Shown here piece by piece: positions 19,720-28,861 of a stretch of 64,000 bases of DNA. Under the pieces are notes generated by a model. It saw only the letters and a program-made list of their open reading frames with translations, did not search any database and was not told where the DNA came from. The position numbers and the translations under genes are program-made. How positions within the stretch are numbered: position 1 is the first letter of the stretch; each line of letters starts with the position of its first letter. This DNA is from Paulinella micropora (Eukaryota; Cercozoa; Imbricatea; Euglyphida): NCBI GenBank assembly GCA_009731375.1, contig BJOX01000047.1:218574-282573 (forward strand). The letters are read 5' to 3'.

Positions 19720-20054
19720 GGAAGGCCCCTTGCGCTCGTTGCTCTTTGTGTAGGCGGGCTGCTGGCCGGGAGTGGGAGGTGGGAAGGTACTAGGGAGAAT
19801 AGCAAAGCTGGGGCAAGAGGGAGAGAGACACAGAGGGCGGACTCCGTTCCCTCCCGCGCGCAGGTGTTACCTCGCCCTCACGTGCCCTCTGCCGTCCTTC
19901 TCTCGGCGCAGGGGGTGTGCTACTACCCTTCTTCCCTTTTCCCTTCTTCACACTTTTGCTTGCTCCGCCAGGCGCACAAGAGAGAAAAAAGAGTCCCTCG
20001 CCTCTTGCTTGGCTAGGCGCCAACCCCTTCCCCCGGAGCCGATCTTCCCCTGTT
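19720..20054. promoter_or_regulatory. shared promoter region of two divergent glycoprotein genes
   Basis: The 335 bases between the two start codons contain a pyrimidine-rich stretch (19920-19955) and lower GC than the genes. The large frame is technically open from 19917, but the ATG at 20055 is followed by a signal-peptide-like sequence and fits better. Confidence 0.4.
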
Positions 20055-23000
20055 ATGCGTGTTCCTGGGTGGTGGTGGTGGTGGCTAACGGCTCCGGTTC
20101 TGGCAAACCTCTCGGAGCTAGGGGGCATAGGCTCCGTCCCGTTGGTGCTGGACGCGCTGGACCTGGGCACGGGCGTCACCTATCCCTGGCCGGTGCCGCT
20201 GGGACGGGCCAGGCACTGCCGGAGGTGGACCCCCGCGCCCTCGGCCGCAAACCAGAGCATACGCCAGCTGATCTTCTGCAGTGAGAACGCCAGGATCCTG
20301 GAAGGCTGCGAGGCTACCGCCAGCGACGCCGAGACTCACGCGGGCGTCTGTTCTCCGCTGGACCTGTGGGCCTTGCAGAGCAAACACGGGCATGCGCTGG
20401 GCTGGACGGTGGGCCCCGCGAACGCGACCCGCTTTGCCAACTGGACGTGGCACCGGAGCCTGGTCGCGTTCGGTCGCAACCAGAGCTACGCCCGGGACGC
20501 CCAGCTGGACTCGCTGTTTACTTCCAGCGTGGGCGACCTGTTGCTCTTTCCCTTGTACGCCCTTGGCGCGTACGTGTGGGAAGGGGGAGAGGCTTTCTCT
20601 TGGTCGGTCCTGCGCTGCTTCTACCAAGAGAGCGGTGGAGGCTCCGGCGGCTGGCGCTACTGCTGCACTCGGTTGACTAATAAGGACATCCCGGTGACTT
20701 CTGGGGCGACTTCTTGGGCGTGGGAAGAGTGCTTGGACCTGCCCCCCCGTTTCTTCCTGGGCAGCGGGGACGACCCGGCGGGGAGCTGCGGCAGCTCGGT
20801 GCTGAGCTTCTGCCGGCGTGAATATGAGTGGGCCAGTCACTCGGGCACCGGGCCGGGGGGCTACGAGCAGACGCCATACCTCTGTGACTTTTACTGCAGG
20901 TGGCCCTGCCGCGGCAACTTGCCTGAGTCGGCGTGTGCGAGCGCCGCCGACGCCGAGCCGCGCCTGAACTGCACCGACTCGCCGGCGCTGCGCGCCCGCG
21001 CGTGTGCGGGAGACCTGCTCAGCGACGCCGCCACGCCCTGCCGGGCGGGCGAGCTGGCGCTGGCCACCCGGGCGCCGGCCGTGCGCAGCGTGGCCGGCGG
21101 CGCCACTGCGCTCGGCTTCTGCCCGCCGGGCCAGGTCAGCTGCGCCCTGGCACAGTGCCGCTGCTGGTCCAACGAAGCTGGGGAACCGGGGTGCTGCGCC
21201 GCCCACGTCTTTTGCCATGGGCATGGGCGCCTGTGCGAGCGCGGGGCCTGGCCCGGGCCGGCGGGCGCGGCGCCGTACCACGAGCCGCCCGCCGCGGTGT
21301 GTGTGTGCGACCCCGGGTACGTGGGCGAGCGCTGCGAGGAACGGGTGCCGCCCGGCACGGGCTGCCACCTGTCGGCGCGCGTGCGCGAGCTGCGCGCCAA
21401 CGTGGCGGACCTGTGGCCCTCGGCCTCGTCCTCTGCCACCGCCACGCCCAGCGCCACGCCCAGCGTGAGCCGGACGCCGAGCGGCACGCGGACACGCAGC
21501 CTGACGCCCAGCCCGAGCGCCAGCGCGAGCCGCACGCCGACCGCTAGCCGCTCGCCGAGCGGCAGCCGCAGTGCGACGCGCACTGCCAGCCGTACCTCTT
21601 CGCCGAGCGTGACGCCGAGCGAGCGGCCGGGCCTGCTGCTGCGCAGCGCGGCGCGGGGCTGGTGCCTGCGCCCGCTGGACCTGGTGTGGGCGCTCTGTCC
21701 CCTGGAGCTGCCGGCGCAGAAGGCGTGGGCCGTCAACTGGGCGCTGGGCCGCGTGTGGTACGGGGCGCAGCGGCTGCTGGCGCCGGCGGAGTACTGGCGC
21801 CAGTGCCTGGCGTACCAGTACGAGCGCGACGCGGCTGACGGGGCGGTGCGGTGCGAGCACGGCTTCGGCACCAACTGGACCAGCGACGGCGCCGTGGCGC
21901 CGGACGACCGGCTGCAGTGGCTGCGGGACGAGTGCGGCGACGACGTGCTGGCGCCGCGGGGCGCGGCGTCCACGCTCGTGCGGTCGTCCGCCGGCTGGTC
22001 GCTGGAGGCCGCCCCGGCTGCGAGCGGCGCCGCCTGGCACAACTTGGTGTACTCGTGCGGCGGCGGGCGGCGGGCGCTGCGCGAACCGGCGCGGCTGGGC
22101 GACGTGGCGCGGGCCGGCGCGGCCGGCTGGGCGGCGCTGGTGCTGGTGGAGGTGCCCCTGGGCGCGAGCGTGTCGGTGTCGCCCACGCCGTCGCTGCGGG
22201 ACGAGCCCTGGGTGCTGCGCAACAACGACGGGCTGTGCTTCTGGCCCCAGCGCCTGCTGTGGCAGCAGCTGCCCCTGTTCGCGGCCTGCCCGCCGCCGCC
22301 GGCCACCCGGGCGCAGGAGCTGCAGCTGGCCGTGCACGTGCACAATGGGCACGTGGAGTGGCCGGCGGCGGGCGCGACCGTGGCCGGCTACCAGCCCCTG
22401 CAACTAGCCCTGGCCCTCCGTGCCGCCGCGGCGCCGTGCGAGCCCCCGGCGGGGGCGGGCTCGAACGCGCAGTGGCAGCCCAACGACTACCGGGACGCGG
22501 GGCAGGCCGTGTTCCTCGAGGTCACGCCCGGGGGCCACTTCCGCCTCGCGCCGGGTGCGTGCGAGTCGCAGCTGCTGCTGGGCCCGGCCGGTTTCCAGGC
22601 GCGCTCGCTGTGCGCCGACGGGGGCTGCCTGCTGACGCCGGCGAGGCCCGGGGAGCCGCCCACGCGCACGCCCAGCCGCACGGCGTCGGGGTCGGCCACG
22701 CCCAGCCGCACGGCGTCCGCGTCGCCCGCGGCGAGCACGAGCGCGACGGCGACGGCGACGCCCACGCCCCCGCGCTCGCCCACGCCCAGCCGGAGCCAGG
22801 GGGCCTCCGACAGCGCCAGCGCCTCGGCCAGCACGAGCGCGTCGCGGTCGGCGTCGGCCTCCCGCCCGGCCAGCCCCTCCGCCTCCCGCTCGGCCAGCGT
22901 GTCGCCCACGCGCACGGCCGTGTCCGCCAGCCCGTCGCCGCGCGCCCTGCCGCCGGAGCTGCTGGCCGGCCCCGTCAACTTGGTCAGCTCCGCCGCGGAC

Positions 23001-24141
23001 TTCCCGGGCACCGAGGCGCTGGCGTGGGTCGCGGGCGCCGACGTGTGGGCGACCACGTACGCCGCGCAGGGGCTGGACCCGCGCCTGCAGGTGGCGGCGG
23101 AGCTGCGCGCGCGGCACCAGTGGGAGGTGGTGCCCGACGAGGCCCGCTTCTTGTACCGGCTGCGCTACTGGCCCGCGGACCAGTACCTCGCGTGCGGCCA
23201 GGCCGGCCGGCCTTGCTACCTGGTCGAGGGCCCCGGCAACGCCACTCGGTGGCGGCTGCAGCCCTACGAGCCCGTGCTCGCCAGGCTCGCGGCCCGCGCG
23301 GGCCGCTTGTACACGCTGACCGCGCTTTGCGCTGGTGGTCTCTGTGGCTGCCTCCAGACCAGGGACGGCGTGCTGTCGCGGGGTAGCTGTCCCGGCTCGG
23401 CCAGCTTTGACCAGGCCTTCTACCTGCTGACCGCCAACGCCTCGCAGGTGTCGGCCTCGGCGTCGCCGTCGGCGTCCGGCACGCCCCAGAGCAGCTCCCG
23501 CACGCCCAGCGTGTCGCCGTCGGCCTCCGGCTCGGCGCCCGCTCCGTCCGCCCCGGCGCCGCCGAGCGACGTGATCCTGGAGCAGGCGACCTGGTCGAAG
23601 CTAGGCCAGCTCATCACGCTGCGGGGCCAGGAGGGGTGCCTGTACGCCGACTACGCCCTGGCCGGCGCGCCGACCCTACCGCTGAGCTACCTGCGGACCA
23701 AGGACGAGTGCTACGCGCGCCCCGCCTGGCAGGACGTGGTGTTTGGTCTGTCCGAGCGCGGACACGTGCTGTGGCCCGCGCTGGCCGACCCCGCGGCCTT
23801 TGGGCAGCAGGTCACGAGCCGGACCGTGGCCCAGAGCTACGGGTACTGCCTGACCTGTGCGTCGAGCCCCTGCGCGCTGCAGTCCGCCATCGTGCTGGGC
23901 CCGGCGGCCGGCTACTGCGGCATCGTGGCGGACCTGGCGTGGGGGTTTTATCTGGTGTCGGAGGCGTATTCCGAGCTGTCCGCCTTTGCCTACCTGACGG
24001 ACGGCCTGGCGCTCGGGCTGTCCCAGCGCGCCCTGAGCTCGTTCCAGCACCTGAACCCGAATGCGTGCAAGTTGGGGCCACCGCCGTGCCACCAGCTGTG
24101 CGTGTCCCAGTACCCGTACCTGGGTAGCGACGGACGGAGCG
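20055..24141 (+). CDS. large modular surface glycoprotein, 3'-truncated at the insert edge
   Basis: From the ATG at 20055 (MRVPGWWWWWLTAPVLANLS, a signal-peptide-like start) about 1360 residues remain open to the junction. An N-terminal Cys-rich region leads to an EGF-like module (CHGHGRLC ... VCVCDPGYVGERCEE, near residues 390-435). Three Ser/Thr/Pro linkers of the type TPSxTPSxS (about 460-530, 875-960 and 1130-1165) separate ~200-400-residue globular segments that resemble one another (Cys-Trp-rich, YCSC patterns). The linkers should be O-glycosylated. The real C-terminus, where a membrane anchor would be expected, is missing: after YPYLGS the frame enters PLV DNA and stops at 24215. Adhesion or a virion/cell surface role is inferred. 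Confidence 0.7.
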
Positions 24142-26086
24142 ACAAAAGGGTATGCGGACACGTTGGACGGGCAAAATGTAAAACTAACAGGAGACCAAAC
24201 CATAACAGGAAGTAAAACATTCAACGGGGCGAGCACTGTGATAAAATATCTAACTTTAACGAACAATGCCGATTTTAATAATCAAACTATCACTAATGGC
24301 GGAAATATAACATATAATGGGGCGAGGATATTAAACCAAAATGGAGGAGATATATTCTTTTCACAGACATCGGGAGATTATCAGTATTTCTTATTTACTC
24401 TAAATACTGCAAGCGGAACCGCGAACCAACGAGGTTATGTATTCACGAATGTAGCATCTGATGTAAAAGGGGCGGGACTTAATATTTCAAAACTTTTGGA
24501 TAATAAAAGTGCTTCGTCTGACATTGTCCGTTTTAACAATGCTGGCGGTATGCGGTTTTATGGTGCTTTGGATATGAACAGCAACAATATAACAAGTGCT
24601 GGAACAATAACGGGAACGACAATTACTTCAACCGCTGGTATGACTACAACAACTTTAACGGCTAGCGATAAAATAACGATAGCACAAGATAAGCCATTAA
24701 TATTGTGAAGAACAACGAGAGGATTGGCGGCATACACGGGGGGATTAGAATTATACGGGACATCTGGTGTAGCAGGACCACATATACAAGCATTTATAAC
24801 GGCCGATCCCAATTATCCTTGTTTTCAATTAATTAACAATAGTCATAGCGACATATCATTAAAATTTGATTGTTATTGGGACGGAGCAGTTAATGATAAG
24901 TCAAGTTCTGCTACCTCAAATTTTATGATAGCCAAAGGCACTAATATCCTTTTTCAATATGCGTCAGGAGTAGCGGTAGGAAGTAATATAACATTTAACA
25001 CCGCAACGACAATTGATAGCACATCAGGCTTATTAACAACGAAGGCAATAACAGCGAGTGGGGCGATAACGGCAAATGCGGGGATATCAACAACGACATT
25101 AGCAACAAGCGACAAAATAACAACAACTAAAGATGTATCAAATGTAAGCCGTCCAATAATTATAGGCAATTCAACAAAATCAGCAAATGGGGCGACAGGT
25201 GGATTAGAATTATACGGAACGGCGAGTAATATAGGAGGGGCACACTTACAGGCAGTAATATCCACAGATGCTTATCCAACATTTCAATTATGGAATTGGG
25301 CACACGATAATGTCAATTTAAGTTTTGATGCTTATTTTGATGGCACGAACTGGAAATCATCTTCTGCGACATCTAACTTTCTAATTCAAAAAGGTGTAAA
25401 ACTCGCTTTTTATTATAATTCAGGAACAGCGGTTGGAAACAATATATCTTACACTGAGGCGATTAATATTAATACGTCGGGAGAGTTAGTTTTACCAACA
25501 GCATCCAGCGGTAATTTATTAATACGAAAAAGACCCGCTTCTACTAATGACCCGCAACTATTTTTTAAATCGGGAGGATATACGAATTATGNNNNNNNNN
25601 NCTACTGGTTTGCTTCACGCTTGGACTACTTCAAACTCTTCAAGCGAGCCGTCTGGTGCTTATAATTATATTCCTTTGAATGGTGCTTGGACACCATCAT
25701 CGGATAGACGGCTTAAATCAGATATTAAAACATTAGACTGCGGTGATTGTTGCGAGAAACTAATGAAAATAAATTGTTGTTCGTATTATTGGAAAGCAGA
25801 CGAGAAGAAAGAAAAAAAGAACCACGGATTTATTGCTGACGAAGTTAAAAAAATATTTCCTGAATTTGTATCTGAAAGTGGAATAAAAGCGGACGATGGA
25901 GATGGCTACCTTGAAGGTATAACATATACAGACTTCATACCGATATTGGTAAGCGGATTTCAACATATGGCGGAGAAAGTAGTTAATTTAGAGAAAGAAA
26001 ATAAAACTTTACTTAATATACTACAAGACCAAGCAAACCAATTAGCCGAAATTAGAGCAGTCGTTTTTTCAAATGTCCAGCAATAA
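24142..26086 (+). CDS. tail-fibre-like protein, C-terminal part with S74 chaperone domain
   Basis: The fibre frame resumes as ATDGATKGYADT, continues with KLTGDQTITGSKTF and two GLELYGT modules, and ends in an S74 (endosialidase-type) intramolecular chaperone: SSDRRLKSDIK, NHGFIADEV and YTDFIPILVSGFQ, followed by a coiled coil. S74 domains trimerise the fibre and then cleave themselves off; the Ser of SSDRRLKSD is the usual cleavage position. There is an in-frame TGA at 24706 just after KPLIL, and a 10-N gap (25592-25601) that shifts frame. The gene overlaps the next one by 14 bases. Together with 1799-3831 the full protein would be ~1,320 residues. Confidence 0.8.
25592..25601. other. assembly gap (10 N)
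   Basis: The gap lies inside the fibre gene before the S74 domain. No overlap of the flanks is evident, and the frame changes across the Ns, so a short unknown stretch is missing. Confidence 0.8.
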
Positions 26087-26438
26087 TACAACCAGACTTC
26101 ACNNNNNNNNNNACAGACCACCGCCAGTCATTGAAATAGACGGCGAACTAACTCCAGAAATAAAAAATCGTGTTTTAGACATTTCACTGAAGAATGAGGA
26201 AAAAAAAGTAGAGCACGAATTGGAAGATAATTGGAATTGTTGTTGTATAAAAAACAGACCAACCGACAGCCGACTTATTAAATACTTATTTCAAATGGGT
26301 ATCATTATCTCCATTATAACCCTTTGTATCGTAAGGCTTTCTGAAAAGAACTTACCTTGTGAGGTAGCCAACACTTATGTCGGAATCCTAACATTGCTTA
26401 TCGGTATTTGCCTTCCATCACCTTCTTCAAAGAAATGA
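26073..26438 (+). CDS. small membrane protein, two hydrophobic helices
   Basis: The frame begins MSSNNTTRLH, crosses a 10-N gap (26103-26112) and continues PPPVIEIDGELTPEIKNRV. After a charged N-terminal half with a CCCIKNRP cluster there are two hydrophobic segments (YLFQMGIIISIITLCIV and YVGILTLLIGICLP), ending PSPSSKK. From memory, proteins of this shape (N-terminal disordered part, two helices, terminal P-x-P) occur in PLVs and related algal viruses. The start overlaps the end of the fibre gene, so the two are probably co-transcribed. A virion membrane or host-membrane role is inferred. Confidence 0.6.
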   Translation: MSSNNTTRLHXXXXRPPPVIEIDGELTPEIKNRVLDISLKNEEKKVEHELEDNWNCCCIKNRPTDSRLIKYLFQMGIIISIITLCIVRLSEKNLPCEVANTYVGILTLLIGICLPSPSSKK

Positions 26439-26650
26439 ACATTCGTATATATGTGTCATATACCACATATCATCATTTGAGCACATTAAAGGAATGGCTT
26501 CATCAAAACTAACACACCAATCACTCATAGGCTTATACACACATTTAAATTTAGTTTCTATTCCTTGCTTTATACAATAAGCACAACTCTCATTTTTTTT
26601 CTCACTGACCCGTGAGTAAAAGTCGCAGGCAGTCCTAGCAGAAATATTAA
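26427..26650 (-). CDS. possible Cys-rich small protein, start unclear
   Basis: On the minus strand an open frame reads TACDFYSRVSEKKNESCAYC, then FKCVYKPMSDWCVSFDEA, and ends YECSFL at 26427. The residue composition is protein-like and it converges on the membrane protein with a 12-base overlap, as expected in a compact genome. There is no ATG before residue ~40, so it is either a 5'-truncated remnant or spliced (a CTGCTAG precedes it). No family is recognised. Confidence 0.3.
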
Positions 26651-26674
26651 TTTAGCACTAATATAGAGGTCATC

Positions 26675-27037
26675 ATGGCTGACTATAAATACCAAAAGAT
26701 TATTTTTCTGAGCAACGATTTTGCTGGAGGAAGCAAAACATTTAATAAAAATATTCAAATGTCATTCACACCCACCAAAATGAATGTTAAGTTTATCCAC
26801 TATATGAACGACCAGACCGAAACCAAAACCAGAATTCTTTATATGGACAGAATTGGAATTATTGGAACATTTGCGGACAGCACCACAGCAAACATTTCAA
26901 ATCTCGGTTATAATTTGGGTGTTGTCGGATGGACTGACGGGCAATATACATTTAAAGTCCTTGAAACTGACAGCGGAAATATTGACACCGGAAATTTAGC
27001 GGGCCGAATTGTTGTATGCCTAGAATTCTTAGGATAA
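26675..27037 (+). CDS. PLV protein of unknown function (possible small virion protein)
   Basis: A 120-residue, beta-rich-looking protein: MADYKYQKIIFLSNDFAGG, with MNVKFIHYMNDQTETKTRIL in the middle and GRIVVCLEFLG at the end. It is followed nine bases later by the packaging ATPase, on the same strand, in a structural gene cluster. Size and composition would fit a small capsid or cement protein, but no family is recognised. Confidence 0.5.
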   Translation: MADYKYQKIIFLSNDFAGGSKTFNKNIQMSFTPTKMNVKFIHYMNDQTETKTRILYMDRIGIIGTFADSTTANISNLGYNLGVVGWTDGQYTFKVLETDSGNIDTGNLAGRIVVCLEFLG

Positions 27038-27046
27038 TAATATAAG

Positions 27047-27868
27047 ATGCTTAAGATTAACAACGTCAAAGTTAAGCCTGTGAAGCAGGATGGAAACGGA
27101 GATAAAAAAGCAAAAGGTTATAAATTATTTAATGAGCCGTATGCCAACATATTTCTACTTGCTCGTAAGAAGAGCGGTAAGACGACAGCACTCTTTGAAA
27201 TACTGAAACGGACAACAGACAGAAAAACCCGTATTGTTATTATTGCTTCAACGATACACAAGGACTACATTTATAAAGCAATGGTAAAGCACTTTAAGAA
27301 CAGAGGCAACCCGATGGCAATATATACCTTTCTTAAATCAGATGGTGTAAATGTTATTGATTATGAGTTAGACAAACTGAACAGACATGACGAGCAACAC
27401 GAAGGAGAAGTAAAACAAGACAAAGAAGAAATAGAGAAGCCACAATTTTTATACTTTGGAAAAGAAGAAAAAAAGAAACAGAGCACCGCAGAGGCAAAAG
27501 AAAGGCCAAGTAAGTATATTTCTCCAGAGGTAGTTTTTGTTTTGGACGATTTAGGAAGTGGATTAAGAGACAAGTCCGTAAGTGATTTGTTAAAAAAGAA
27601 CAGACACTATAAATCAAAGGTGATTATGTCAAGCCAGTATTTAAACGACCTACGGCCAGAAGCCATTAAGCAGTTAGATTATGTATTAATCTTTCCGGGG
27701 CAATCTCAGGACAAAATGGAACTCGTGTATAAACACTTAGACTTATCTTTTGACTTTGATTACTTTCTTCAAAAGTATCACGAAGCAACAAAGGAGAGAT
27801 TTAATTTTCTTTATGTCTCAAGTGTTGATGATGAGTTAAGAAAAAAATTTTCACAAAGATTTAAATGA
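27047..27868 (+). CDS. A32/FtsK-HerA-like DNA packaging ATPase
   Basis: The 273-residue product carries a P-loop variant ARKKSGKTTALFEIL near residue 45, a Walker B VVFVLDDLGSGL near residue 163 (two acidic residues after hydrophobics), and a sensor-like VIMSSQYLNDLRPEAI near 195. This order and length match genome-packaging ATPases of PLVs, virophages and Polintons, which pump DNA into the capsid. A Glu/Lys-rich insert (about 110-155) separates the Walker motifs. It ends next to the basic protein gene and lies in the structural block. Confidence in family is high; the exact clade cannot be told. Confidence 0.85.
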   Translation: MLKINNVKVKPVKQDGNGDKKAKGYKLFNEPYANIFLLARKKSGKTTALFEILKRTTDRKTRIVIIASTIHKDYIYKAMVKHFKNRGNPMAIYTFLKSDGVNVIDYELDKLNRHDEQHEGEVKQDKEEIEKPQFLYFGKEEKKKQSTAEAKERPSKYISPEVVFVLDDLGSGLRDKSVSDLLKKNRHYKSKVIMSSQYLNDLRPEAIKQLDYVLIFPGQSQDKMELVYKHLDLSFDFDYFLQKYHEATKERFNFLYVSSVDDELRKKFSQRFK

Positions 27869-27921
27869 ATAAAAAATTTAAAATTAATTATTTTTTCTGT
27901 ATTATATATTTCACTATCTTT

Positions 27922-28248
27922 ATGGTAGTTAAAACAACTCGTGTTGAAGTCATTCCAACAATCGGCAAACGAACTATTAACTCAAGCACAAACATGGCTG
28001 GAGGCAAAAAGAAGACTGGTCGCAAGAAGAAGCAAGGAGGCAAGGGACAGGCTGGCGGTAAAATTAACTGGCAAAAAGTTGGCAAAACCGCAATGGCCGT
28101 TGATAAATTTCTTCGCGGTAATAAGTTAATCTCAAGGACTGCGGGAGCATTAAGTAGCGTCGGGGTTCCTTATGCAGGTAGTGTTGGTGCTGTAGCATCA
28201 AGACTGGGGTACGGTAAACAAAGCGGACGCGGGGCCCTTAAATTCTAA
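27922..28248 (+). CDS. basic Gly-rich protein, probable virion DNA-binding component
   Basis: The frame can start at ATG 27922 (MVVKTTRVEVIPTIG) or at 27994 (MAGGKKKTGRKKKQGGKG). The second start gives an 84-residue protein with a strongly basic N-terminus, a helix (KVGKTAMAVDKFLRGNKLIS) and the Gly-rich end RLGYGKQSGRGALKF. From memory, PLVs carry similar small basic proteins with a terminal GYG motif, suggestive of an adenovirus core-protein role, but this is inference. The even longer frame from 27865 has a hydrophobic start and is less likely. Confidence 0.5.
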   Translation: MVVKTTRVEVIPTIGKRTINSSTNMAGGKKKTGRKKKQGGKGQAGGKINWQKVGKTAMAVDKFLRGNKLISRTAGALSSVGVPYAGSVGAVASRLGYGKQSGRGALKF

Positions 28249-28255
28249 AGATATT

Positions 28256-28375
28256 TTGTTCTGACTTCGTCATCACAAAACATCGATGACCATTATTTTT
28301 TCCTGAAATAAAAAAACGATGTTTTAGAATAAGCGAGAGTGCGACAGCATGAAGCGCAATTCTAAAATATCAAAG
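28256..28375. promoter_or_regulatory. second copy of the three-tier hairpin region
   Basis: Starting TTCTGACTTCGTCATCAC, this region repeats the 1683-1800 sequence nearly base for base, including AAAACATCG/CGATGTTTT arms and the TTTTAGAAT/ATTCTAAAA stem. Here the loop region reads GTGC-GACA-GCAT, and the ATG of the next gene (28349) lies inside the stem. A change from CAC to CAT thus creates the start codon. Confidence 0.5.
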
Positions 28376-28645
28376 AAACAGAAATTAAGACCCCCGCGGG
28401 TTTATAGAAATAAAAGCGGAAAGCCGTATATTATCCAGAAGGGTAAAAAATATTATCTTAATTTTGGTAAAAAGACAAATGATATGAGCACACTTCAAAT
28501 TGTTAAATTTTTTATGAAATATCTAAATCGGCCAAAGACAAGACGGACACCTAAGCGAAAAGAAGACTTAAGAAAAGTCCAGAGTTTGTCGGAGATTGAG
28601 CAAAATACTAGAACTGACGACATTCAAGTGGAAGAAAAAAATTAG
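28349..28645 (+). CDS. small basic protein of unknown function
   Basis: 98 residues beginning MKRNSKISKKQKLRPPRVYR; residues 20-40 read KSGKPYIIQKGKKYYLNFGK, a likely beta hairpin, followed by a helix and a charged tail. The start codon is embedded in the repeated hairpin. The frame ends at an AT-rich palindrome. No family is recognised. Confidence 0.5.
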   Translation: MKRNSKISKKQKLRPPRVYRNKSGKPYIIQKGKKYYLNFGKKTNDMSTLQIVKFFMKYLNRPKTRRTPKRKEDLRKVQSLSEIEQNTRTDDIQVEEKN

Positions 28646-28851
28646 TTTTTCGATTTGGTTGGAATTTTAATTTTGTGTCAGTTTTTCATTTTTGTGGCAA
28701 AAATTCAAATTTTCCAATTTAACTGTAACATTTCGCAAAAATTTACTATATTTTGCGGACGAATATAGCAGTTAATTTGAAAAATTCAAATTTTCAACCA
28801 AAATCGAAATTCCAACCAAAATTAAAATTCCAACCAAAATCGAAAAACTTT
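28643..28851. repeat. ~210-base AT-rich imperfect palindrome next to an assembly gap
   Basis: The left end (GTTTTTCGATTTGGTTGGAA, then TTTTAATTTTG) is the reverse complement of the right end (CAAAATTAAAATTCCAACC, then AAAATCGAAAAAC). Nested inside are AAAATTCAAATTTT/CAGTTAA arms and a CGCAAAA/TTTTGCG centre. The right arm also contains three tandem ~18-base units of CCAACCAAAATCGAAATT type. Six to ten bases later the assembly breaks, as expected of a long hairpin. It may be a replication origin or strong terminator between the two genes. Confidence 0.6.
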
Positions 28852-28861
28852 NNNNNNNNNN
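28852..28861. other. assembly gap (10 N)
   Basis: The gap follows the right arm of the palindrome at 28643-28851 and precedes the Pro-rich start of the protease gene, so the start codon of that gene may be lost in it. Confidence 0.8.

Larger units (their letters stand above)
3832..24141. mobile_element. GC-rich 20.3-kb block inserted in the PLV fibre gene
   Basis: Base composition switches abruptly from AT-rich to extremely GC-rich near 3832 and back near 24142. The fibre frame reads ...TPTL before and ATDGATKGYAD... after the block, with no lost codons apparent. Inside are a helicase, a MYND-finger protein, a kinase, a Cys-rich unknown and two surface glycoproteins, separated by long repeat modules. 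Both edges cut genes: a C-terminal fragment at 3832-4112 and a truncated glycoprotein ending near 24141. There are no terminal inverted repeats and no convincing target-site duplication. It is best read as a fragment of an unknown GC-rich large DNA virus (or a cellular genome) inserted in or chimerically joined to the PLV. Confidence 0.65.

Noticed and set aside
3832-24141. Assignment of the GC-rich block to herpesviruses or pandoraviruses
   Set aside because: GC content, a kinase and a MYND finger are only suggestive; no capsid, polymerase or terminase gene is present to place it.
1799-26086. Bacteriophage prophage because of the S74 tail-fibre domain
   Set aside because: S74 fibres also occur in algal viruses, and the neighbouring DUF5754-like, packaging ATPase and adenain-like protease genes plus eukaryotic transposons argue for a PLV.
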